Assembly: GCA_002842045.1 (NCBI GenBank)
Contig: PHBX01000021.1
Location: forward strand, 1 to 57,836
Length of the DNA: 57,836 nt
Direction: 5' to 3'
Source of the DNA: Chloroflexi bacterium HGW-Chloroflexi-3
GTDB lineage: Bacteria; Chloroflexota; Anaerolineae; Anaerolineales; Anaerolineaceae
The translations under genes were made by a program, and so were the position numbers. Shown here piece by piece: positions 34,547 through 43,155 of this stretch (positions within the stretch are counted from its first letter, which is position 1; each line of letters starts with the position of its first letter). Under the pieces are notes generated by a model. The model searched no databases. It was given only the letters and a program-made list of their open reading frames with translations, and was not told the DNA's origin.

Positions 34547-35248
34547 TTATGAATCACTTCTGATTATTTGCGTTATTAAATTTTTCATTTCAGACTCAAA
34601 AATTTCTGTAATATCGTAAATGAATGGTGGAAACTGATTCGATATTTCCAGTGAAACTAAACCATGAACTTTCGCCCAAATGACCAGAACCAGATAAAGA
34701 ACATCATGATTGATATCCTTTTTTAAATATTCCTGCCATTTGGAAAACATCCCTGCCAAATCCACTGAATATTTGCAGGCATATTTTGAGCTCAGAGATC
34801 CAGATTTTTCTGCCTGGTCCAGAACACTCACCAGGTATGATAGGGATCTTGCTGCGGCAGGCATTGTTTGATCAACTGACGCAATATATCCTGCAATGGG
34901 TGTTCCAAATATTAATTGATATCGTTCTGGAAATTTTACCGCCCAATCACGATATGCCAGACCCAATGCTTGTAATCGTTCAGCATGATTCATTTCCGGA
35001 ATGCCGAGAAGGACTTGCTGTTGGTTATCACCTAAAGAAGTAAAAGCATCAATGATGAGCGCTGTCACCAATCCATCACGATCCGGAAAATAATTGTAAA
35101 TAGCGGGTGCAGTGATAGAGAGAGCACGTGCAATTGATCGTAAACTGAGAGCTGGAGCACCTTCCACTGCAATTTGTTTCCATGCTGCTGCAATGATTTT
35201 TTCAGAAAAGTCTGAAGTTGATAATCTGCGTTTTGGGCGTGGAGACAT
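34547..35248 (-). CDS. TetR-family transcriptional regulator
   Basis: This 233-residue protein (from ATG 35248, AAAGGA upstream) has an N-terminal HTH, ALSLRSIARALSITAPAIYN then YFPDRDGLV, and a helical ligand domain of the WHG/TetR_C type. It likely represses itself and the epimerase gene 67 bases downstream. A 15-bp palindrome in the upstream region is the likely operator. Confidence 0.9.
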   Translation of the reverse strand: MSPRPKRRLSTSDFSEKIIAAAWKQIAVEGAPALSLRSIARALSITAPAIYNYFPDRDGLVTALIIDAFTSLGDNQQQVLLGIPEMNHAERLQALGLAYRDWAVKFPERYQLIFGTPIAGYIASVDQTMPAAARSLSYLVSVLDQAEKSGSLSSKYACKYSVDLAGMFSKWQEYLKKDINHDVLYLVLVIWAKVHGLVSLEISNQFPPFIYDITEIFESEMKNLITQIIRSDS

Positions 35249-35281
35249 AATCAATCCTTTGCGTAATAATTTATAATGTAA

Positions 35282-35296
35282 ATATACAGTGTATAT
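35282..35296. promoter_or_regulatory. palindromic operator candidate for the TetR regulator
   Basis: ATATACA-G-TGTATAT is a perfect 15-bp palindrome 34 bases upstream of the TetR ATG and between it and the divergent lipoprotein gene. TetR proteins bind such sites as dimers. Confidence 0.5.
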
Positions 35297-35389
35297 AAAT
35301 ATTTGTCAAGTTTTTTGAAATTAATTACGATTTCACTGGAACAAATGTTAGCAATACAGCGTCTTTACTATCCAGAATGGAGAATCGCG

Positions 35390-35785
35390 ATGAAAAAAAT
35401 ATTACATATCCTATTATTTTTGAATTTATTGCCCTTTATGGCAGGATGTTCTGTTATTAATCGTGAGACAGGTATATTGGAAGGTAAGGTCAATATTGGA
35501 CCTTTATCGCCAGTATCGCAAGCAGGAGTTCCTGAACCAACTCCTGCTCCAGAGGTGTATTCTGCCCGTCAAATCGTAATATTTTCAAAAAATGGTAAAA
35601 AAGAAGTAGCGAAGGTTCCGATCAAATCTGATGGTTCCTATCGAATTGAGCTATTAACCGGTGAATACCTGGTCGATATCAATCATATTGGAATTGATTT
35701 CAGCAAAGGTTTGCCTGTTTTGATCGAAATCAAAGCCGATCAAAGCGTACAACTGGATATTGAGATCGATACAGGAATTCGCTGA
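35390..35785 (+). CDS. small lipoprotein of unknown function
   Basis: The ATG at 35390 starts a lipoprotein signal (MKKILHILLFLNLLPFMAGC, lipobox FMAGC with Cys20), giving 131 residues; the longer upstream frame has no signal at its start. The mature part has a proline-rich spacer and a strand-rich domain (SDGSYRIELLTGEYLVDINH) like carboxypeptidase-regulatory or transthyretin-type modules. It is anchored to the outer face of the membrane. The role is unknown. Confidence 0.7.
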   Translation: MKKILHILLFLNLLPFMAGCSVINRETGILEGKVNIGPLSPVSQAGVPEPTPAPEVYSARQIVIFSKNGKKEVAKVPIKSDGSYRIELLTGEYLVDINHIGIDFSKGLPVLIEIKADQSVQLDIEIDTGIR

Positions 35786-35840
35786 GCAATGATTTTAATG
35801 GGGGTAATTATCGATGGACAACGATATCCAAATTGTAAAG

Positions 35841-37193
35841 GAGGGTGTTGATTAAGTCTATTTTTTGGCAAAATTTACTTTCCAATAAGGCATAAAATCA
35901 CTTTTTGGGTCAATATTTACGATATTGAGTACAAAATTAGGTTATTATTGGTTTGAAATTTACTCCATTTCTGCCAGTAACGACGATTGTCCCCTGGCTA
36001 GCTCATCACTACACCTTTCGTTTTGAATCCAACGCCTGTAAGCAGTCTCACCATCCTTTTCAAATTGAGTATCAGTGCCGTAAGATATGCCTGATAAGCA
36101 AACTTCACCTTTCCAATATACCGACACCTTCCTAATCCATGTCCTTGCTTTGCTTCCCCAAATTTGCGTTCAATCTTATACCGTTCTTTCGTTCCCTGTT
36201 GGTACTCAGTTGTTTGGATCAATTTCAGCCAAACCTCTTTGTTTTTGTCTTTCTTTTTAATCCGGTTCTCTTTCAAACGAATGGCTGAATAGAGCCCTTT
36301 GTGTACAAGATAGTAATGATTATTACTATCATCATAACCTCTATCCCCCGCATATGTTTTCAACGGTAAGGATTGTTCCAAATCTTTGTCCACCAGAGAG
36401 CATAAATGATGTCCATCATAGGCTCCTCCTGGGGTTATGTCCAGACTGCTGATCAGTCCAGTCTCTGCATTCATACTGACTTGTGCTTTATATCCGTAAA
36501 AGTAATCCGTTTGTTCAATCTCTTTGCCTTCAGGTGTTTTTACCTTGCGTTGGTGTTTTACCCCCCATTTGGCATCTGGATCGCGGGGTCCTTTCCCCTT
36601 GTCTTCTCGTTTTTTATCTTTCGCTGTGTTGACATTGGCTATGCTATGAACGCTATCAACGATCTGAATGGATCCAAACTTTATTCCCTTTTCCAGCGCG
36701 ATCTGGACGATCTCTGCCAGCATTTCTGCAAATATCTTCTGTTTCCCGCGTTGTATCAATCGATTGCGAAATACGGTCAGCGTGCTAGGCTCTGGCGCAG
36801 CTTGGTCTACTGCCAGACCAACAAAGTATTTGGCTGATAAGGTGTCATTCAGGTATTCTTCCACTTGTCGTTCTGAAAGATTGTAGAGGTATGCAACCAG
36901 TTCGATCTTGAGTAGCATTCCTGGATCAAAAGGTGGTCGCCCAACTACACCTTCTCCTTTATATAGCTTGATGAGTTTCTTTGTGAAGCGGCTCCATTCG
37001 ATTAAATCCCGTAATTTTCGAAAGAAATGGTCTTGTGGAACCACCATATCATACAGATAATCACCATAAAAGGATTGTTTTCTTGTTTCTGCATATCGTT
37101 CTTGATCCATACTGGTCACCTCTTTGTTGTTTTCCTGTTTTGAATCAAATTTTGTCTGTTTTGTCAATTATTTGCTTGTTTTTCAACACTCTC
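35841..37193. mobile_element. insertion sequence of the IS5/IS1182 type
   Basis: About 1.35 kb enclosing one intact transposase gene. Possible terminal inverted repeats are GAGGGTGTTGA at 35841-35851 and its complement TCAACACTCTC at 37183-37193 (10 of 11 match). No convincing target duplication was found. It sits between the lipoprotein and the ADP-ribosylglycohydrolase genes and interrupts neither. Confidence 0.6.
35998..37110 (-). CDS. IS transposase (DUF772 + DDE domain)
   Basis: The ATG at 37110 has GAGGTGA eight bases upstream, giving 370 residues. The N-terminal DUF772-like domain (VVGRPPFDPGMLLKIELVAY, LSERQVEEYLNDTLSAKYFV) precedes a DDE nuclease with first Asp in QIVDSVHSIANV, second in TYAGDRGYDD and Glu in IERKFGEAKQGHGLGR. 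All three catalytic residues are visible, so it appears active. The C-terminus is basic. Confidence 0.88.
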   Translation of the reverse strand: MDQERYAETRKQSFYGDYLYDMVVPQDHFFRKLRDLIEWSRFTKKLIKLYKGEGVVGRPPFDPGMLLKIELVAYLYNLSERQVEEYLNDTLSAKYFVGLAVDQAAPEPSTLTVFRNRLIQRGKQKIFAEMLAEIVQIALEKGIKFGSIQIVDSVHSIANVNTAKDKKREDKGKGPRDPDAKWGVKHQRKVKTPEGKEIEQTDYFYGYKAQVSMNAETGLISSLDITPGGAYDGHHLCSLVDKDLEQSLPLKTYAGDRGYDDSNNHYYLVHKGLYSAIRLKENRIKKKDKNKEVWLKLIQTTEYQQGTKERYKIERKFGEAKQGHGLGRCRYIGKVKFAYQAYLTALILNLKRMVRLLTGVGFKTKGVVMS

Positions 37194-37261
37194 ATACAAC
37201 CTTTATTGAGAATTTGTTATAAAATCAGATTATATGGGGTTGTTTTTCAAAGGAGGGTATC

Positions 37262-38170
37262 ATGGAACTGCTCGATCGCTTTCGTGGTTGTTTGTTAGGG
37301 TTGGCTGTTGGGGATGCGGTTGGCACAGCCGTGGAATTCAAACCCCGCGGCACCTTTGAACCGGTCACAGATATGGCTGGTGGTGGTCCTTTTGGATTAC
37401 CTCCCGGGGCCTGGACGGATGATACCTCGATGGCCTTATGTCTGGCAACCAGCCTGCTGGAAAAGAATGGCTTCGATGCGCAGGATCAGATGGAACGCTA
37501 TTGGCGCTGGTACAAAGAAGGATATCTGAGCAGCATTGGAAAGTGTTTTGATATCGGCAACATCACCCGACAGGCTCTGGAAGAATTTCATATAACCAGC
37601 AATCCTTTAAGTGGCAGAATTGATCCATTTTCTGCCGGGAACGGTTCTATCATGCGCCTGGCACCGGTGGTGATGCTATATTACCCAGATATGGAAGCGG
37701 TTCTGCATTATTCAGTCAAAAGCTCACGTACGACTCACGCTGCAGTGGAGTGTCTGGAAGCCTGCCAGATATTGGCTGGGGTGATTTATCGTGCATTTCA
37801 GGGCAAGAATAAGACTGATGTGTTGGTGGAGAAAGATCTGAATCCACTCACCTCTGAAGCGTTGAAAGAAATTTCCTATGGAGATTATTTTGAGAAAGCA
37901 GAAAGCCAGATTCAAGGCACAGGCTATGTGGTGCGGAGTTTGGAAGCGGCTTTGTGGTCTTTCTGGACGACGGACAGTTTCGATGCAGCCATTCTCAAAG
38001 CGGTTAATCTGGGTGATGATGCCGATACCACCGCTGCTGTGTGTGGCCAGGTGGCAGGGGCATTCTATGGTGAGACCGGTATCCCGCAGCATTGGTTGGA
38101 AAAGCTGGTGATGCGGGAGGAAATCTCCAGTCTCTCAGAGCGTTTATTTCATTGGAACGAGACTAAATAA
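37262..38170 (+). CDS. ADP-ribosylglycohydrolase family protein
   Basis: This 302-residue all-helical enzyme carries the metal-site motifs GLAVGDAVGTAVEF (about 13-26), GAWTDDTSMALCL (about 50-62) and NLGDDADTTAAVCGQVAGAF (about 248-267) of the DraG/ARH family. These enzymes remove ADP-ribose from proteins or small molecules using two Mg ions. GGAGGG lies just before the ATG. A complete gene just right of the insertion sequence. Confidence 0.9.
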   Translation: MELLDRFRGCLLGLAVGDAVGTAVEFKPRGTFEPVTDMAGGGPFGLPPGAWTDDTSMALCLATSLLEKNGFDAQDQMERYWRWYKEGYLSSIGKCFDIGNITRQALEEFHITSNPLSGRIDPFSAGNGSIMRLAPVVMLYYPDMEAVLHYSVKSSRTTHAAVECLEACQILAGVIYRAFQGKNKTDVLVEKDLNPLTSEALKEISYGDYFEKAESQIQGTGYVVRSLEAALWSFWTTDSFDAAILKAVNLGDDADTTAAVCGQVAGAFYGETGIPQHWLEKLVMREEISSLSERLFHWNETK

Positions 38171-38180
38171 TCAAATTCTT

Positions 38181-39095
38181 ATGAAAATCATCAAACCTAT
38201 TTTCAAATCAATATTCATTGTCTTAGGCATTCTTGCTGCTGTGGTGATCTTCCTGGCAACCTACCTGTTAATCCAGATTAATCGCAGTGATGGGCAGATC
38301 ATGACGCCTGAAGGACCGCGCAATTATTTACTGCATGTCCCGGAGAGCTATGATGCGGGAAAATCTACCCCATTGGTGATCAGCATCCATGGTATTGCAG
38401 AATGGCCAGCCCACCAGATGGACCTCAGCTGTTGGAATGATCTGGCGGATGAGGAGAATTTCATCGTGGTGTATCCCTCCGGCAGGAATTTCCCGTTACG
38501 CTGGCGCACGAATGGACTGGGAGAGAGTCTGATCGATGTGCAGTTTATTGCGGATATGATTGACAGACTGGAAAAAGACTACAACATCGACTCTCAACGC
38601 ATTTATGTCAATGGGCTTTCCAACTACGGTGGGATGTCGTTCCAGCACGCCTGTACGCTGTAAGATCGCGTTGCTGCCTTCGGCGGGGTAGCTGGCACCT
38701 ATATGGTGAGTTGGGAGGATTGCAATCTCAACCGTCCCGTGCCTGCCATCATCTTTCATGGCACAGCTGATCCGATTGTCCCATTTGAGGGTGGGACTTC
38801 TGAATCCTTTGATGTGCCTTTCCCAAATATCACAGAATGGGTGCAATATATGGCAGAGAAGCATGGATGCGAAAGAATTCCGAAAACAATCCCTACGAAG
38901 GGTGAAGTTTATGGAAACCACTTCACAGATTGTGTCCGAAATGCCGATGTCGATTACTACATCATTGATGGCGGTGGTCACTCCTGGCCGGGTGGCAACC
39001 CCTTATCCAAGTGGATTGATAGACATACCAACGATGATATCAACGCCACCCAGACGATGTGGAAGTTTTTCATCGCCCATCCCAAAAAAGATTGA
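38181..39095 (+). pseudogene. PHB-depolymerase-like esterase interrupted by TAA
   Basis: From ATG 38181, a membrane anchor (about 7-32) precedes an LpqC/PHB-depolymerase-type hydrolase domain (RNYLLHVPESYD, PLVISIHGIAEW). At 38661-38663 an in-frame TAA separates SFQHACTL from DRVAAFGGVAGTY, and the rest (IFHGTADPIVPFEGG, DGGGHSWPGGNP with the catalytic Asp and His) continues without shift. The nucleophile elbow reads GLSNYGGM where GxSxGG is usual. Codons on both sides look ordinary, so the stop is recent. Confidence 0.75.
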
Positions 39096-39389
39096 TACTA
39101 CAGAATTGCCGTCCACGAATAAGGAATCGAATAAACGAATACTACAAAAATGCAACTTACATATCGATTCAGTCAGCAATTCAATCACCCAATCCCGATG
39201 GTGAATGCGTTGGCCATATGCCAATCGCTCTTTCACGAGGTCCAATTTCCGACCTCGCTCCAAAGCCATTTGTGTCAACTGTTTTTCCTGCTCGGAGCGG
39301 TTGCGACGTACCAGAACAAAAATGAGGATGACCAACAGGCCTGTAGCCAGAATCACAAGCAGAGAGAGGGTAATATCATTCATCATCAA
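39003..39389 (-). pseudogene. truncated membrane-anchored hypothetical
   Basis: A good AGGTGG site precedes ATG 39386/39383. One helix (about LSLLVILATGLLVILIFVLV) and a charged coiled segment follow, then HRDWVIELLTES, which fits a Chloroflexota membrane protein pattern I recall. The last 40 or so residues read antisense through the esterase 3' end and look meaningless. The gene probably lost its 3' part by deletion. Confidence 0.45.
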
Positions 39390-39461
39390 CCACCTGAAAA
39401 ATAAGAATAAGTTAATTGTAGATCAGATGTGGGCAAGAAAGCCGAAAAAAGGTCTTAGAAA

Positions 39462-39953
39462 CTACTCTTTATAAATAAAATGCTGCACACCCCCATCCAG
39501 GTCGCGTAAGAGCTGTTTCGCAATCGGCGGATAGAGCAGGATGGTGTCAATTTCATCAATCGCTATCCAGGAAAATTCCAGGTCAAAGATTCTGCCATCA
39601 AAGGATTCGCGAGCAATAAAACTGCCATCCAGAGGGATCTGTGTCTCATCTACCAGATCAATGCTGTAATACAGGCAAATCTGCTGACAGGGCTTCCCCT
39701 GCCAGGGGAAGAAGATCTCGCCCACCCATTTCAGATCACCAACCCGAATGTCAGCTTCAATTTCTTCCTCGAGTTCTCGCATTAGCGTTTCCTCGTTTGT
39801 TTCAGGGAAGGTTGCATGCCCTCCGGGAAAGGCATAACCAGGATCGTTGAGGGTTCGTTGCAGCAGTACCTTTCCGTTTTTGATGAGTATGCCTGCCAGG
39901 CGATAACTGAAGACAAACTGATCTGTCTTGAATAATAAATCCACTGAGTCCAT
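39462..39953 (-). CDS. NUDIX hydrolase
   Basis: The ATG at 39953 has AAAGGA upstream and gives 163 residues. The Nudix box is GGHATFPETNEETLMRELEE then EIEADI (GX5EX7REX2EE), with the usual final Gly replaced by Ile. These enzymes hydrolyse nucleoside diphosphate-X compounds. The Ile substitution is tolerated in some members. Substrate unknown. Confidence 0.88.
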   Translation of the reverse strand: MDSVDLLFKTDQFVFSYRLAGILIKNGKVLLQRTLNDPGYAFPGGHATFPETNEETLMRELEEEIEADIRVGDLKWVGEIFFPWQGKPCQQICLYYSIDLVDETQIPLDGSFIARESFDGRIFDLEFSWIAIDEIDTILLYPPIAKQLLRDLDGGVQHFIYKE

Positions 39954-40091
39954 AATTTTCCTTTTTTGAAAGCGTCGGTTATCTACCATTAAGACGATTA
40001 ATTTCGATAAGAATCACTGATAAAAGATCAGTAAAAGTTCTATCCTCATTTGAATGATGAAATTATTAATCATTATAAATGACTGTGTTCC

Positions 40092-40406
40092 ATGAAGAAA
40101 AAACGTAAATTAACCACGCAAGAATACCAGATTTACAAAAAACAACACCTTTACGTCAGTCATCACGGCGGAAGATGCTAAAATCCCTAACGAAAAAGAG
40201 TCCTTTGAGCGCCTACAAAAAAAAACAATCAACAAGTTCAGAAAAAAATCCAGGCATTGATCACGACCGAATATCCGGAATCGATGGATGATGATCTGGA
40301 AATCCCGGATGTTGAGATCATCGCTAACCGCAAGATCAGGAACGCCAGAACGTATAAGAATCGTTTACATGGATTAAGAATCCACGAAGATGATGATTCG
40401 GTGTGA
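40092..40406 (+). pseudogene. decayed basic protein of unknown family (two frameshifts)
   Basis: Three frames join to a protein-like sequence: MKKKRKLTTQEYQIYKKQ from ATG 40092, then TFTSVITAEDAKIPNEKESF and LQKKTINKFRKK, then IQALITTEYPESMDDDLEIP and RNARTYKNRLHGLRIHEDDD to TGA 40404-40406. Two single-base shifts are needed, near 40140 and in the A-run near 40245. No family recognised. Confidence 0.5.
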
Positions 40407-40420
40407 TGATTTCTGAGTGA

Positions 40421-40696
40421 TTAAATCTGGTTTTTTAATGCACGATCTATAGCAGTCAGCAATTTTTTTCCATTCGCAGGAGATTTCAATAGATAGATTG
40501 TTTCCATGAGGGTGTCCAGCTCAGATCTGGCAATCTACGCCACATCTTTTTTGTCATTTTGCTGAATAATGACTATGACTACTGATTGGCTGCCCGTTAC
40601 ACAATCCAAAAATTCTGAGAGGTTAGCATTTACTTCAGCAAAAGATTTTTTGATTATTTTATGGCCTTTAAACGTCTTTTCGTTTTTCAAACTCAT
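40421..40696 (-). pseudogene. YefM/Phd-type antitoxin with internal TAG
   Basis: From ATG 40696 (AGGA upstream) a 91-codon frame runs to TAA 40421-40423 with one TAG at 40535-40537. The N-terminus FAEVNANLSEFLDCVTGSQS and QSVVIVIIQQNDKKDVA, then IARSELDTLMETIYLLKSPA and LLTAIDRAL, match the YefM/Phd antitoxin layout. No toxin gene lies downstream. It is an orphan with a Leu-to-stop type change. Confidence 0.65.
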
Positions 40697-40716
40697 AATT
40701 TCTTTCCTGGTTAATC

Positions 40717-40744
40717 TTGGTTGATTGGTCAGACTTGATATAAT
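40717..40744 (+). promoter_or_regulatory. promoter candidate for the GNAT gene
   Basis: TTGGTT (40717-40722), a 16-bp spacer and a perfect TATAAT (40739-40744) lie 45 bases before the ATG at 40789. The GNAT reading frame it serves is now broken. Confidence 0.45.
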
Positions 40745-40788
40745 GTAGATCAGAAATCCATTTAAATTTTAAACCAAAAAGAAAAACT

Positions 40789-41310
40789 ATGATCACCTAT
40801 CGCGAAATCACCATCGATGAAATCTACCAGCACATCCTGGAAGTGGATGTTTCGGAGCATGGCGAGTTGATCTATCTCTGGCAGGATGGAAAACTGGTCA
40901 CGAAACCACTGGTCTGGGATCGCCCCCCGCGTACCGCCGAAACCTGGCAGGAAAACTGAGCCAGTGTACTCCCCCTTCCGGGCGTCAAAGCCTGGGGAGC
41001 ATTCGAGGACGAGGTCATGGTAGGCATCATCGTCTATCGACCTTACCTGACCGAAGACATGGCGCAACTGGATGCACTCTTCGTGGACAAGAACCATCGC
41101 CAGCAAGGCATTGCTGCACACCTGACAAGACTGCTGGAGCAACAGGTCATCGCGGATGGACACAAACGCCTGTATGTCCCCGCCACCGAATCCAAATCCG
41201 CGGTGGTTTTTTATATCAGTCAGGGTTTCATCCCCACCCAGGATGCGCATCCGGAGTTGTACGCGTTGGAGCCGAATGACATCCACATAATCAAAATATT
41301 GGAAAGTTGA
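40789..41310 (+). pseudogene. GNAT acetyltransferase interrupted by TGA
   Basis: ATG 40789 begins MITYREITIDEIYQHILEVD. At 40957-40959 a TGA replaces what was likely a Trp codon (AETWQEN-stop-ASVLPLPGV). The frame continues to 41310 with the acetyl-CoA motif VDKNHRQQGIAAHLTRLLEQ and FYISQGFIPTQ. Total 173 residues if read through. All else is intact. Confidence 0.75.
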
Positions 41311-41385
41311 ACAAGCTGTGATAACTAAGTCAAAACACAATACATATTCATGATACAAACGTTTAATTCCCGCTACAATAAAAGC

Positions 41386-42000
41386 ATGGAAAATAAAATT
41401 CTGGTTACTCTCTTACGACATGGTCGCTCTCGGGCAGACGATGAAGGTGTTCATGAAGGGCGTTACGACTCCCCTCTGACGGAAGTGGGTCGAGCACAGG
41501 TGCACAGCCGTGTGCTGTCATTTCTACAGCGTGATTTCCAGTTTGATCTGATCATCGCCAGTACGCTGCAACGGGCGAATGAGACTGCACAAATCATTTC
41601 AGCTGCTTTGCAGGTACCCGTGGAGAATGATCCGGACTGGATGGAATGGGACAATGGTCCGCTGGCAGGGTTGCCATTCGACCTGGCTGAAGAACTCTAT
41701 CCACAACCAGCCTTTCGTAACCCCTACACGCCCATGGCAGGCAGCGGAGAGAGCGAGTGGGATATCTACAACCGGGCAGCCATAGCCGTGCAGAAGCTGG
41801 TGCAGCGCGGACCGGGATCCTATCTGGTGGTGGCACATGGTGGCATTCTCAATACCGCTTTACAGACCATGATGGGTGCAATCCCCACAGTCAACCTGCA
41901 AGGATTTGTTATCTCTTTTGGGGATACTGGCTATGTTCGTCTGGCATATTACCCGGAAAAACATCGTTGGGTGATGCTGGAGTTTGTGCCAGGTGAATGA
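41386..42000 (+). CDS. histidine phosphatase family protein
   Basis: The ATG at 41386 (204 residues) fits the family start (KILVTLLRHGRSRADDEGVH), with RHG being the phospho-acceptor motif. The partner motifs appear as STLQRANETAQII and VVAHGGILNTAL. No ribosome site precedes it; instead TACAAT ends six bases before the ATG, so the mRNA may be leaderless. Phosphoglycerate mutase-like enzymes dephosphorylate small phosphomonoesters. Confidence 0.88.
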   Translation: MENKILVTLLRHGRSRADDEGVHEGRYDSPLTEVGRAQVHSRVLSFLQRDFQFDLIIASTLQRANETAQIISAALQVPVENDPDWMEWDNGPLAGLPFDLAEELYPQPAFRNPYTPMAGSGESEWDIYNRAAIAVQKLVQRGPGSYLVVAHGGILNTALQTMMGAIPTVNLQGFVISFGDTGYVRLAYYPEKHRWVMLEFVPGE

Positions 42001-42060
42001 AATCGAATAATGAAATTAGATAAATGAAGGATTTGAGGGTTACAACGCTTCAACCTGATC

Positions 42061-42613
42061 ATGGGATTTTTACATCTCATTCAGGGTGTATTTATGATCT
42101 TTGTCAGCAACAAGACAACCTATCCGATATTTACAAATTATCCAAATTTTGACGTAGCCACGATGTCCTTGAAACCAAATACACAGTTATTCCTGGATTT
42201 GCGTTTTGGTCCGGCCGTAGCAGTTTTCCTCTTAATCTCAGCTGTGGCGCATTTCTATTTATCTACCATTGGGTATCAGGGCTACGTGGTAAATCTTAAA
42301 AAGGGCATGAACCCGATCCGCTTTTATGAATATGCCTTGAGCTCCTCCTGGATGATTGTGTTGATCGGCATGCTGATCGGACAGTGGGATCTGGGCGCAC
42401 TGATTTTGATCTTTGGTCTGAATGCGATGATGAATTTATTTGGGATCATGATGGAAATTCATAATTTTTGCCATCAATATGGTGTTGCAATATAAAAAAG
42501 TGGGACCCTGGAAGGATTATCTTTATGGGGAACGGGTTTACATCATCTTGAGTTTACTGGCGAAAACCACCCTGGCCTGGATAATCTTCGCAGGAACATT
42601 AGCACCAGTATAG
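42061..42613 (+). pseudogene. heliorhodopsin remnant
   Basis: The first frame (ATG 42061) encodes heliorhodopsin helices: MGFLHLIQGVFMIFVSN, PAVAVFLLISAVAHFYL, RFYEYALSSSWMIVLIGML and LGALILIFGLNAMMNLFGIM, then MEIHN. In another frame from about 42461, FAINMVLQYKKVGPWKDYL, YGERVYIILSLLAK and TTLAWIIFAGTLAPV complete the protein; Lys at 42563-42565 is the retinal-binding residue in helix 7. Some 50-60 residues (loop and helices 5-6) are deleted and the frame shifts at about 42460. Upstream RFNLI is separated from any start by TGA. The photoreceptor is dead. Confidence 0.8.
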
Positions 42614-42620
42614 GTAAAGT

Positions 42621-42656
42621 GGGTGTTTTTGTCGTGTATCACAGACAAAAACACCC
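42621..42656. terminator. perfect 13-bp hairpin between convergent genes
   Basis: GGGTGTTTTTGTC (42621-42633) and GACAAAAACACCC (42644-42656) are exact complements with a ten-base loop. No external T run follows, but the stem lies between the heliorhodopsin remnant and the convergent DUF4345 gene, so a bidirectional stop or mRNA end protection is likely. Confidence 0.5.
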
Positions 42657-42673
42657 GTATTAAAAAGAGAATT

Positions 42674-43015
42674 TTAAAGGATCAAAATGATTCCCAGCAC
42701 AATCTCTATCCCCAGGCTGATTAGATTGGATTGTTCTTTGGATTTATCAAAGAAGATTGAGAATAGCCGCACGACTGCAATCCCCAGGTAAGAAAGTCCC
42801 AAGACAACAAAAGCAGCTTCACCTAATAAGAATGGAGCTGATCCCAACGCAATGAAGAGCCCACCAAATATCGAGCGCACTTCGGATATGTCCCTGGGTC
42901 CATTATAGGAGAGTCCTGTAAATCCAGGGACTGCCGAGGGCTTGATCAGTGCCAGTAAACCGGTTGCAATGGTTAACATGGCTGCGATTACTTTTAGTAT
43001 GAATAAAATATCCAT
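42674..43015 (-). CDS. DUF4345 membrane protein
   Basis: This 113-residue protein has four hydrophobic segments and the sequences GLSYNGPRDISEVRSIFGGL and GLSYLGIAVVRLFSIF characteristic of DUF4345. Function unknown. The peroxiredoxin fragment just upstream on the same strand ends 12 bases before its ATG. Confidence 0.82.
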   Translation of the reverse strand: MDILFILKVIAAMLTIATGLLALIKPSAVPGFTGLSYNGPRDISEVRSIFGGLFIALGSAPFLLGEAAFVVLGLSYLGIAVVRLFSIFFDKSKEQSNLISLGIEIVLGIILIL

Positions 43016-43026
43016 CTTGTCCTTTC

Positions 43027-43155
43027 CTAATTATTATTGATTTCATCCAACAATGCCAACAACTCAGCATTTTCCGGGATATCGGACATCGCATGACCGT
43101 AATGGGCAAAACGGGCAATGCCTTCTTTATCTACAATGACCTGGGCTGGTGCTGG
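43027..43155 (-). pseudogene. C-terminal fragment of a thioredoxin-like peroxiredoxin
   Basis: The minus frame ending in TAG at 43027-43029 reads PAPAQVIVDKEGIARFAHYG, then HAMSDIPENAELLALLDEIN, typical of the last 40 residues of AhpC/TSA-type redoxins. The rest of the gene is absent; the frame ends where the HlyD sequence on the other strand begins (about 43150). A deletion or inversion removed the catalytic Cys region. Confidence 0.65.

Noticed and set aside
35837..37258. AAAGGAGGGT at 35837-35846 and 37249-37258 as target duplication of the IS
   Set aside because: It is a ribosome-site-like sequence, and the inverted ends lie inside it on one side only; likely coincidence.
41594..41838. 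Minus-strand ORFs within the histidine phosphatase gene
   Set aside because: They are antisense shadows with Pro/Arg/Cys-rich composition and no ribosome site.
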